Assembly: GCA_025084515.1 (NCBI GenBank)
Contig: JAJAGP010000085.1
Location: forward strand, 124,001-188,000
Origin: Ancistrus triradiatus
Taxonomy: Eukaryota; Chordata; Actinopteri; Siluriformes; Loricariidae
Reading direction: 5' to 3'
DNA: 64,000 nucleotides
The notes below the pieces were generated by a model, which saw only the letters and a program-made list of their open reading frames with translations, was not told the origin of the DNA and searched no databases. A program made the position numbers and the translations under genes. Positions 13,708 through 24,066 of the stretch are shown here, piece after piece. How positions within the stretch are numbered: position 1 is the first letter of the stretch; every line of letters starts with the position of its first letter.

Positions 13708-14092
13708 ATACTACACCGAGCTAACGTCAGCTAACCAAATTAGCATGCCGAGTCATTATGTAACGCAAACATGTCGCCGCTCATAAACATTTGGACCCTT
13801 CAGTGACTTAAAATGATAGCGACCTGTATTAAAACGTGCAAACTAGTGCAAACGGAACATTTCCGACAAAGCTAAAGGAGCCAGTGTGGCTAACGGCTAA
13901 ACACCTAGCTAGCCAGCTAGAACGCAACTACTCTGCATCGTGTGCAGAAATGAAATAAATCTTAGCCTACATAATAAACGTGTGATTTTATTTTTTGTAT
14001 TTTAACTCGTTTGATCCTAAGGCGACAAGAAAACTACAATAAAAACAGCCACACAAAATGTTTGCGATGTCCAGCAAGCAAACTACAATCCA

Positions 14093-14214
14093 GGCCGTAT
14101 CCCAAACACAGACACCCGTATAGCCGAGTGCACTATTTAGGCGGCAAACGCCATTCTCTCGTGTCCTACATAATGCTCATGTGTAGGCTGCAAGAAGCCA
14201 TTTGGGATACGGCG
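14093..14214. mobile_element. Short inverted-repeat element (MITE-like)
   Basis: The ends carry an exact 13-bp inverted repeat, GCCGTATCCCAAA on the left and its complement on the right, enclosing about 95 bp without an open frame. A related but unpaired end ('GGCCGCGTCCCGATTCGCA') is seen near 31577. Confidence 0.5.
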
Positions 14215-15120
14215 CGGCAGCAAGTTAGCAATCGCATCAAGCACCGGTCCACACCCAAATACAGACATAGTGGACGAATTTCTTAAGCAGAAAATGCACA
14301 CTTACTCATCTTTAATGAGTACAGACGCCTTCATCTTTTCCTCAGAAAACGTCGCTTTATTCTGCCGGTTTTCACACCAACCATTTGTGTGCGTGTGTGT
14401 GTATCCAGTCAGTGAAGTTCTTCAAGAGTTCCTCACACACACACTCACATACTCACATACACACACAGGGGGGAAAAAAACAAAAACTAACACAATTCAA
14501 CTAAAGGGAACTTGAGCCCCCTGGTGGTTACACTGAAATACTAACCCTATGCTGTTATGAAACTGATAAAACGACTGATAACGATTGAAAAACAGCAAAC
14601 CTTTTCGACAAAATTTTACATAATCATCAGTGTTACACAATACATAATGATATAAAGTGACCAAGACATAACTAGTAACAGAAATTTGCTTATTTAGTTC
14701 TGTGATATGTTCCAGTTAATCAAATAGCCACTAAAGTAGTTTTTAAACTAGTATACCGCCTAGTGGTCACATACATATACTACATTCTTCCAACCAACCG
14801 ATCGATAACGACTGCTATTTAAAACATAAAATCGATTTTTACACAATGCAACAAAATAAAGAGGTCATGAGATGTTAAGGTACTAATATTTCTATCTTTA
14901 GCTCTGCACTGTAGTCAGTTCACAACATTTTAGCCATTAAAAAGAAGTGAAGCTGCTTAAAGATATTGTGTTCACGGTGAGACATCGCATCCAACCAATT
15001 AACTGATCTGTAACGGTTGGTCTTAAGACTCGGCAAAAAAGAGACTGTTTTCTCTGTGCAACAAATCAAATATAGTGGCAAAGGCGTGCTTATTGGCAAA
15101 GGTGTGCTTATTATACCACC

Positions 15121-15290
15121 ACTGTGGTAGCCTAGCGGTTAAGGTACTGGACTATGGACCAAAAAGGTCAAGGTTCTAATAGGTTCAAATCCCGCCACTG
15201 TTGGGTCCTTGAGCAAGGCCCTTAACCCACAATTACTTGGATTGTAAGTCGCTCTGGATAAATGCTAAATGCTGTAAATGGCAAATGGCA
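15121..15290 (+). mobile_element. tRNA-derived SINE
   Basis: It has a tRNA-like head with box A-like (TAGCCTAGCGGTTAAGG) and box B-like (GGTTCAAATCC) segments. A conserved body follows (CCTTGAGCAAGGCCCTTAAC), then a 3' tail with 'GTCGCTCTGGATAAATGC', as in widespread teleost SINEs. Seven other copies occur in the window. The arrangement of head, body and tail argues against a functional tRNA. Confidence 0.8.
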
Positions 15291-15414
15291 CCACATTCAA
15301 CCGATTAACCCATTGATAGCAGCTGATGTGGCTTTGAGCTATTTCTGAAATGTGACTGGAGTCCATTTGTAAATGGAGGTCTAGATTGATGCATAAACCT
15401 TGAACAAGTTTGAT

Positions 15415-15665
15415 GTGAAGGAATTCGACTACCTGCACAGAGCCCTGACCTCAATCCCATCCGACACCTTTGAGATGAAGTGAAATACCACCTATTAGTC
15501 ATTTTTATGACTAAAAATCAGTGGCCAATCTTACCGAGGCTCTTGAAACCGATTGTAAGCAAATCCTCATGGTCACATTTCAGCATTCACTGGAAAGCCT
15601 TCCCAGAACAGCGAAGGCTTGATGTTCATGGCTTTAACCGAGACGTTCAACGAGCACATGTGGAC
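15415..15665 (+). mobile_element. Tc1/mariner transposase relic
   Basis: The stretch starts with a degraded 'CTGCACAGAGCCCTGACCTC AATCCCAT' run corresponding to the 'QSPDLNPIEHLW' end of Tc1-like transposases. It continues to 'GGAAAGCCTTCCCAGAACAG', typical of the 3' end of the coding region. Frameshifts and stops break the frame, so it is an inactive fragment. Confidence 0.6.
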
Positions 15666-16024
15666 TTACGCAATAAACTCTACAGTTGGCATTCGAGGCA
15701 TTAAAGCAGGCTTTTATTTTCCATGTTTGTCTAATCCGCCTGACTTCAGCGGGGATTAACAGACCAATCATGAATATTGAGCGGGTTCTGGTGCGTCAGA
15801 GAAGAAGCTGCTTGATGAGAGGAGAGCTTCTGTGGCAGGGAGGATGGAGGAAAAAAAACTGTGAAATATTTGTAGATAGAGATAGACAGCAATACAAATA
15901 ATTTGGTTGGGTTTAGGAATCATTCGACTCCACAATGATGGTGGAGCAACTGCAAAGGCGGGACAACACATGCGCTAAGGTAAGCTATTCTATCCTGATT
16001 GCAGAAACAACGTCATGACTGAGT

Positions 16025-16260
16025 TATAGCTGTTTGGCAGATGTCACCAGCTTTTCAGCTAAGATCTCCTGGTACATAATGGTGTCCATGATGCTTTGAG
16101 TCCTAACAAGTAGCCACAGCATCACATATCCTCCACCATACTTAACAGTGAGGACTGGGCTAATTTCTACAGACTTATCCTTCTTCTTACATTTAAACAC
16201 ACCTTCAGTATTTGGTTCCAAAAAGCTTTATATTTGACACGTCTGTCCATATACATAGAG
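16025..16260 (-). mobile_element. Tc1/mariner transposase relic
   Basis: On the minus strand a broken frame encodes 'TVKYGGGYVMLWLLV' followed by 'SIMDTIMYQEILAEKL', matching the 'KHGGGSVMVWGC' region of Tc1-like transposases. The catalytic context is interrupted. It lies in opposite orientation to the relic at 15415-15665. Confidence 0.65.
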
Positions 16261-16543
16261 TAGATGTGGATCCAGTCTGCATCTCGTAAACTTTAGGTGC
16301 TTATACTTATGGCATACCTTATAAATAGTTTGTTGGAACAGAGGTGGTATCTACCTATGGGCTTGGGTGCTTGGAGACCCCAAAATGTTGCAGTTGTTCT
16401 GTACATCTAAAACTGTGGAGGTTTTTGCCTGTTTAACTAGTTACTCTCAGACTGGCACTCAAATTTAATCCAGTTTAAAGGCTTCATCATCAGGTTTTGC
16501 TAAACCTTTGTCTCCTTTCTAGGATTCTTTCTTGCCACTGGTA

Positions 16544-19500
16544 ATGGAAGGCGCTGAAAGAACTAGAGCACTACACACCAGTGAAATGCAGACAAGTATC
16601 CAGAAATCTCTTCAAACCCAAACGTTGTTCCACCAGGTTCAATCTGAGAACAGCTCATCTCATCAGCCCTCAGATTCAGCAGTTTCTGCCTTGCAATCTA
16701 AGGTCAAGGAAATATCACAGAGGAGGTCTAAAGACAAAGGGAAGCATGATCTTAAAGGTTCATTGGAACCTTTGCAAAATAACTGTGATCAGGAACAGTC
16801 ATCTTTGAGCCAAGCCTCATTGACAGAAGCTGTCAAATGGAGACGCAATACTGCAGACGCTTCAGAAGCTCAGTTCCAGGTTCATGCCTCCAGCCACCTG
16901 AATGACACGCCTGAAAACGCAGGAGAGTCTGTTGGGGCTACGAGTCTTGCCCGTGACCATGGAGAAGGGTCCAGTCTGGAAAACCTCACAAAATGTGGAG
17001 TAGCACTATCAAAGCCAACTTCCTCCCTAAGATGCTGGAAACCTCCAAAAGGCTTCTGGAAAGAGACCCAACTAGAAACTCGGCTTTTAAATGGAAGGGT
17101 TGATTCAGGGGTGAAAAATGTGGCAATTACCAAAAAGGAGGAGATCCAGAAGGAGCAGAAGCCCATGGTTCACGAGGTGCAGGGGCCAGACAGCAAAGAA
17201 ACTGATGATCAAAGGAAATCCAAAATCAAGGCCACCTCACCAGCTCGTGCAGAAAGACAAGATCAAACTCCAGAGTTGACTCGAAAAGGTGAGGATGCTC
17301 ATCAGAGTTTAATCACGGATTCCCTGGCAGTTAATCAGCTAGAGCAGGTTATACAGCATAGGCTTGATCAAGTAATGGAAATGATTACTGTAATTGTTTG
17401 GCATTATGTTTTGTGTTGTCACATGGGTTGATAAATAGTCCCAACTAACCTTAGTGGTTTCACTTGGCCACCTCACACAGCAGGTGATCTTTGTGAGCTC
17501 TGTGAGCAGCTGGACCTATTTCTCTTTCGAGATTACAGCCATGGGGGCAGGGAGCAAGTGGGCTATGGATAATAATGTTTTAATACCACACAATGAAACC
17601 GGAGTCTGAAATCTGCCTCCCTGATTCTCGGGAGCGTTGTATAACTCCCACATCATGATGTCAGAGCTCGGCAGGTTTAGTTCACCCCCGTATGCAACAT
17701 TGCAGATATTATATGACCTTCATTACCTCCAGAGGTCCACAGAGGATTTGTGGTGCAGCAGGTACAGTTTACAGTACTGGACTATTGAGCAGAAGGTTGG
17801 GGGTTCAGATCTGCCACTGCTGTGCCCTTGAACAAGAAATTGAACTCGGATGTTGAGTTACTTTGGATAAGGGTTTTAAATGTAAATAAAAACAAATGTA
17901 TTATAGTCTATAGTCTCATTCTTTACACAACTGCAGGTATTACGCATTGAGTAATACCTGTACCTTTTAAATTCATTTATTCAGTGTTAATACCCCATAA
18001 CTTTAATGTCCTGGGTTCCATCCTCGTCTTCCATCACTATCTGGGTGAAGTTTCTATATTACTGGACCGTCTGTGGTTTCTTCTGACCTCTCTGTACACT
18101 AAATTACCACAAGGTGTGAATGAATGACTTTATGGCGGAATGTGTCACACTCTGTAATGGACTGCCTCGCTGTCCAGGTTATAATCCCACCTCGTGATCC
18201 GGACCAGGATCAAGCAGTTACAGAAAGTGAATGAATGAAGGTAATCCGGTGTTTTGATGTTGACTTTCTGTCCTCACACGCAGGTTTACCTCCCTCATAT
18301 AAAGAAACTGACTGGGACTCGGTTGCCTATGGATCTGCCTTTACTGTCAGGTAAGAGACTCACAAGGACACAAAGCCAGAATAGAAAAGAGTAGAAAAAG
18401 CATGTCCATGTTTGAGTAGGAGGCACTTAGGCTCATGAGGTGGACGTTGACTTTAAATGATATACAAGGTAGATGTTCCCACTGTATTGCATTTGAAATG
18501 TCTCCTTTGATGATCTAACAATAAAGGTCAGAAAGAAAGTCGAACGATACCATGTTTTTAATGCCTTAAAAATACTGCGATTCTTTTTTCTGTCAGCAGG
18601 GGTCACAAGGGTTCGCTCGTACTAGTTTTCGGCCATTCAGTCCTGAATTAGACATATACAGGACATTTTTATTTGTCATTATAACTCTTAAAACCTCGGC
18701 CGATACATGAATCAATATGGCAGCCTGCCCAGACCAAAGAGACCAAGTTAATACATACTCATATGACACAAAATCTGTTTAAATTTACTGAAAATGTAAT
18801 CATGGTTAAGCCATATCACAGGACAATCACAGAGGGAGCATCTACAACCAATTTCCCCATTACTTTTAGATTAAGCTCAGTCTCCAGGGCAAAGCTGAAT
18901 CAGATTACGTTAAAGCTGCTCTGTGTGACACACTGGACATTAACCGCAATAGCCATATGAGTTCATAACTGGTTCTCCTTTTTACCTGCTGCTGTGTCCA
19001 GATCTGGCTTGACCCTGAGCCCTCGTCATGAGCAAGCCAAGCGCCTGCTGGAGAGAGCCAGGTCAAAGGCTCGCTCCCAAAACAACACCAGTGACCTCAA
19101 AAGTGCACCTCAGTCCACTCAGAGAGAAGAGCTGTGAGTTACACAAGAGTTTCAGTCCATCGCACATTTAATAGCTCGACCAGAATCCTGCCACAGAGAA
19201 GGCTGTAAAGGAGGGATTGAATTGCTAATCTAAAGCCTCTGAGGTTTAATCTGGGGGATATTTTAATCCATGTAACAACGTATAATGTGTACTTGCTGCA
19301 TCCCATAGTGGCAGAGCCTTACTGATCAATGGAAGTAGTTCATGTCAGGACGAATATAACACAAAGTGAAAAATAGTGGGAAAAAATGGGTGGGAAGGAC
19401 CTCAAACAGTGTGGAAAAGGGGCATCACAGCAACATGATCACGTATCACACAAGGAACACACCAACCTTGGTGCACTGGCCAACAAAATAATTCAACCTT

Positions 19501-22500
19501 AAGCCATTTGACAAATCTTTAGTGTCCGTAATTATTTGTGTTGTTTCTGCCCTTGCTCTTTAGGGAGATGGTACCCATGCATGACCCGCCAACACTGGTC
19601 AACGAAAACACTCAGAAACCTCTGCCTGGCAATTTGCAGGATGTCCAAAGTAAGACCAACGAGCCGGGGGTGCACTCGCAGAGGCCAGACCCATCACCAA
19701 CTCATGCACGCTCTGAGGACGAATCACAGAAAGAGCCGGAGCGATGCTACTCAGCAAACATTCAGACTGACGAAGCAGAGCCCACTGCGACGACTGCGTC
19801 ACACAAAGATGAGTTCAGAAAATGCGAGGCCTGTGGGAGCATCCTGGGCAGCAACAACGCTAAAGACTCTTCCTCTAGGCCACGAACAGAAGGGCAGGAA
19901 AAGTCAACTACACAATCTGTCCCTGCTGGTCAATCAAGTCATCAAATCATTCGCCCAGCGCTTTTAGGACGTGTCACGTTGGGTGGAAGCTCAAGCCTGG
20001 AAGAGAACGTCGAGGTTTCAGGAGCAAGTGGAGCTGGAGAAGGAGCGTCGGCTTTCGGGAAACTTCGGAGGAGGAGCCGTAAAGGGGAAAACCGAGCTGA
20101 AGCAAGCCACGGTCCTTATGTCCGTGGTCAGGAACTTTTGGCCCAGCGGCGCAATTCAAGAACCAGATCCAGCCTGGACGAAACTGCTGGGCCTCTTTCC
20201 AAACAGAAGGAGGCACCCACACGAGGTGTCACTTTTGCAATCGATCATTCATTACCTGCAGTTGCAGGTTCCAGAAACAACAATGGTGGACTGCAGCTGC
20301 CCATTAAGTCAGCTTTGAAGTCAGGGTCCAAGAACAGGCCAATGGGACAGCGGGTAGTGAAACTCTTGCCTTCAGTTCAGTATCATTTGATACATCAGGA
20401 CAAGGAGGGGAAGGCAAGTTCTCAACACCCAGAAAGTGAACGGCAAGACCAGTTCACCATGCCGCTCGGTCCATCCTCTCAGGCCTCGCAAATAACATCT
20501 GGACTCGGCACATGTATCAAACCGTCCTCACATAGGTACTCTTCACATGCAGCAACTCCTGAACTCCAAGCTCCAGTGATGTGGAACACTGTAGACCCTG
20601 GTGATGGTAAGCTCAATCACTGGTATTCATTTTTATGAATCAATTTTGTGTGGGGTGGATTTCAAGATTTATGTATTACCTAGTTTGCATTTACATTTAC
20701 AGCATTTAGCAGACGCCCTTATCCAGAGTGACTTACAATTGGTACAGTCTTATAATCCAAGCAATTGTGGGTTAAGGGTCTTGCTCAAGGACCCAACAGT
20801 GGCAGCTTGGCAGAGGTGGGATTTGAACCCTGGACCTTCTGGTCCATAGTCCAGAACCTTAACCACTAGGCTACCACAGTCCAAACGCATGAGACAAATC
20901 CTGCATCCGTGCCAACTCTTCGACTGGGAAGGCCCGAAGCAACCAGGCAGAAGTCTAAAATCTGGAAAATCCTGGGCACCGCTGAGGCTTCTGTCTAACG
21001 CCCAGAAAGCTCTGTCTGTTTATACTACCAAACAGTAGAAAGGCACTAGCCTGAGTCCTACAGGTTAGTTCCAGTTTGGAATTGGCTAGCTGAAGCAACG
21101 ATTAGAGGAGGGCAAGACATCACTCTGCTCCAAGCTTCAGCTCAGTATCTAAATGTTTTGGTACATTCAGTTCATACACACTTCTATACATGCACCAGAT
21201 ATTACATGATCAAGCAAAACACGTTACACACAGTCAAGCTTTAAAAATACCCAATTTATTCACTGTTATTACAGGTTCGTAAAGGACCACCCCAGGAAAG
21301 AAAACTGTCCAGTAGTATGTGGGGTTGGTGGGCAGAGACTTGCTTGTCTCTTTCTGTAATAAACTCAGAGAGCCTGATTAAGTCATTCCCCAAGAATTTG
21401 CACAGCAGAGTTACGTATCTGAGCCGAGCTTGGGTATTTCCCTCTTTGTTTACCAGCCCATTCATCAAGTGAGGACGTCTGCAGGGATTCCATCTGTGCT
21501 CCATCTTGCCCGTGTCGGGCAAGCAGCCGAGGTGCAGGCATTTCAAAGGCTGAGGACCTGAGGGCGGAACTCCTGAGATCAGAGCATCGCAAGGCTGAGC
21601 TACAATGGGACGAACATTTTTCACGGTGACTCTTTCGATAACCAATCATATAATCGTACAGCTATTATCAGCCTGTTCTAATATTGATGTCTGTGCAGGA
21701 GAACGTTGGAGCGTGACGGCAAGCCCAAGCTTTCCCTTCGACATTTCTTCTCAGCCATGGGTCTGAACAGCATGGGAAAACTGGTGAAGGGCAGTCGCTC
21801 CAGCAGCATGGAGCAGCTCTCAATGTCTACGTCCAGAGCATCTCCAAGCCCCACTCACAAAGGGCTGGCAGCACTGCAGAGGACACCTTCTCTGCAGGCC
21901 CTGTATACTGTTAGTATAGATTTATATAGGGTGATTAAAAGATTACAGACTGAATGAATGAATGAATGAATAGGATTTGTGCCTCGTCTTTCATTTCTAT
22001 CCACCAGGAGTCTCCGCTTGCTCAGCTACGCAAGGTCTCTTCAGTGCAGAGCCTGCAGTCTCCGAAGAGGAAGAACGACCACTCGGCTGTTCTTGGAGAG
22101 CTTTCATTGCCCCTTAGTCTGGGATCCAGGTGTGCTACAAAAGTATTTTGGATCCTTCTGCAGAAGGTACTGCTTGTACAGTTGGGAAGTCTCTGATAAT
22201 GGTGCATTTACTTTTCAGGGACCTTAAGCTTAAAGAGGGGCTGGACAAACCAGAAGGATCTCGAGGTCCAGGTCCACTGGGACGACTTGTTCAGACTTTT
22301 CCAGATGGTACTTTGCTGGTGGAGCTCTCCAGACCAGTCAATGCACCTTTCGGCTTTGTCATTTCAAGAGGAAAAGGTCGACCAGACTCAGGTAAAGCTC
22401 TGGCCAACCAAGTCCAAAATACAGCCGTAAAAATGATTGCTTCTGATGGAAAGTCTCCGTTACCCTCCCATAGGAATATATGTGGAGAAAGTTGGGGGTA

Positions 22501-22667
22501 GTGCCACAGAGAACATCTACACCAGTCTTTTGGGTGTTGGCGATGAAATCCTGGAGGTGAACGGAGAGATGGTTGCTGGACTAAGCCTCGATCAGGTGAT
22601 CGGTCTGATGACCCATGAGAGCACGGCCACAATCAGGATCCTTCCACATCGCTGGATTCAGCATTGA
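16544..22667 (+). CDS. PDZ-domain protein, probable KIAA1614 homolog (9 exons)
   Basis: Exons: 16544-17288, 18284-18350, 19002-19133, 19564-20606, 21457-21625, 21699-21909, 22008-22129, 22219-22391, 22474-22667. All have GT/AG borders and compatible phases, giving 2,856 nt (951 aa). The N-terminal two thirds is low-complexity, Ser/Gln/Lys-rich and probably disordered. Exon 5 has a charged, helix-like run ('AEDLRAELLRSEHRKAEL'). Exon 6 encodes 'LSLRHFFSAMGLNSMGKL'. The C-terminus is a PDZ domain, about residues 857-945, with carboxylate-binding loop 'PFGFVISRG' and 'VGDEILEVNGEMVAGLSLDQ'. This predicts a cytoplasmic scaffold binding a C-terminal peptide; no enzyme motif is seen. Exon 1 is open back to an acceptor at 16522, so a few codons upstream of the chosen ATG, or a non-coding 5' exon, are possible. 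The KIAA1614 name rests on remembered architecture and its being XPR1's neighbour in human; the PDZ assignment is firm. Confidence 0.8.
17745..17886 (+). mobile_element. Degenerate tRNA-derived SINE
   Basis: This is a diverged copy of the SINE at 15121. It keeps 'GTACTGGACTATTGAGCAGA', the box B-like 'GGGTTCAGATC' and the tail 'ACTTTGGATAAGGGTTT AAATGTAAA'. It lies in intron 1 of the PDZ gene. Confidence 0.65.
17990..18240 (+). mobile_element. LINE/SINE 3'-end fragment (L2-type tail)
   Basis: It contains 'GGTTCCATCCTCGTC', then 'TAATGGACTGCCTCGCTGTC CAGG', 'ACCAGGATCAAGCAGTTACA' and a terminal GAATGAATG run. This is the layout of the L2-type tail shared by many fish LINEs and SINEs. There is no reading frame. 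It lies in intron 1 of the PDZ gene. Confidence 0.55.
20691..20880 (-). mobile_element. tRNA-derived SINE
   Basis: A well-preserved, near full-length copy in reverse orientation. The tail 'GCATTTAGCAGACGCCCTTA' lies on the left and the box B/A-like segments on the right, ending in 'CTAGGCTACCACAG'. It lies in intron 4 of the PDZ gene. Confidence 0.8.
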
Positions 22668-24066
22668 ACCAGCAAGAAACGCAAAACCACTTTAGAGGTG
22701 GTTAAAGATATGAGATTGACTGCGACATGTAACAGTTCAGAATAAAAGTCCTATTTACCATGTTGCTGCTGGTTCGTGTGAATCGACTGGAGTCCTTGTT
22801 TCCATTTCTCAAAATGATTTATTAACCAATGAATAAATGAACAGAGTGTGGCATGAGTGGCATGAGCAAACTCAGGGTGCTACAGGGTAAATTTAATATT
22901 AAGTCCTACTGTACTGAAGAAATCCTCACAGTATTGAGTTCTACTCATGAGCTCGAGCTGCCGGTATTTTGTGACTTGATGTTGTACGTTTTATTGCTTA
23001 TGGTTTCCAGCCCTGCGTTCCCTTATTAACATAAACTCATACTAGTATTAGTATTTACTTATAAGCTATAAAGGCAAGTACTTAATTAACGCTGAATTAA
23101 TAAACAAAAGACACCATATATGGCACACGACGTTAGTACTTCCATGGGTACCATAATTAATATGGTAACTCTCGTTTGGCTAAACACCGAGCCAAATGAA
23201 TTCCGTTCGTTACGCGTATTCGCAAAGTAATCCCGATACAAGACCCTGCGTACAAAAAGTCCAGTACGGTAAAAAGTGGCGCGAAGAAAAATACCATTTC
23301 TTGTTTGCCTTGGGAAATTGTTGTCAAACACGCCAAGCCAACAGTCCATGTGGCTGGGTACCATGTAGCAACTCAGCGAAGGTCAGTCCAGTGGAATCGG
23401 CGCGTTACTGCAGCCTTAGTACTTAACATATTCCGACTGAAGGGACTGTACAAAGAGAGAAAATAGTACGAAATTCAACTGTTAATCAACATAACTGCTC
23501 TTTCAAGCAAGTGCACAATGTGTTTATGCTACACACAGTATTTACACTATGGGTCAAGTTTAAAAACATGAGTATTTGCTCACTTGCAGCAAAACAATAA
23601 CACTAATTAAAATGACAATGCAATTGTAATACAGTACTGTGCAAAAGTCTTAAGCCACCATTAGATCTGTTTTACCAATGGTACAATGACCAGATATAAC
23701 ATTGTCCACAAAGTGTCTGAGGAAAGAGGAAAAGGGCAGCGGAAGAACAGGCTGTAGTTGAGTGGAAGAAGAAGGGAAGATGAAAAGGATAAAGGAAGCT
23801 AGATGTAGTTCAGCAGCACAAGTACCGGCTGCCGTCGAAGAAGCAGAAGAACAGGGAGGAAGCAGAACTAAAGAACCAAATGTGCGTGACGAAATATAAG
23901 ATTTAAATAAGGTTAAAGAAGGGAGCCCTGCCCTCCCTGCCATGGTCTGTGCCCCAGCCCAGCCCACAACCCCGCACAGGATAACCAGGCTAGACATGAG
24001 GGGAAATCAGGATCAAGGCATGAAGGAAGAACAAGCAAACCAAAGGAATTCACAACGGCAGCAGGG
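22668..24066. other. Spacer between converging PDZ gene and CDC14A
   Basis: The two genes end tail to tail here, so this should be 3' UTRs and a short spacer. It holds the PDZ-gene polyadenylation signal and, at about 23632-23690, a single arm of the palindromic element seen complete at 50184-50378. No exon is evident. In particular I could not find a further CDC14A 3' exon. Confidence 0.5.
22741..22746 (+). terminator. Polyadenylation signal of the PDZ gene
   Basis: A canonical AATAAA lies 74 nt after the TGA of the PDZ gene, implying a very short 3' UTR. Use of the site is inferred from position only. Confidence 0.55.

Larger units (their letters stand above)
12362..16543. other. Intergenic region between RC3H1 and the PDZ gene
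   Basis: The two genes are divergent here, RC3H1 to the left and the PDZ gene to the right, so both promoters and non-coding 5' exons should lie in this 4.2 kb. I cannot place them. The stretch contains two palindromic MITE-like elements, a possible DNA-transposon remnant (about 12805-13370), AC/GT microsatellites at 14390-14402 and about 14432-14466, a SINE and two Tc1 relics. No coding exon is evident. Confidence 0.5.
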
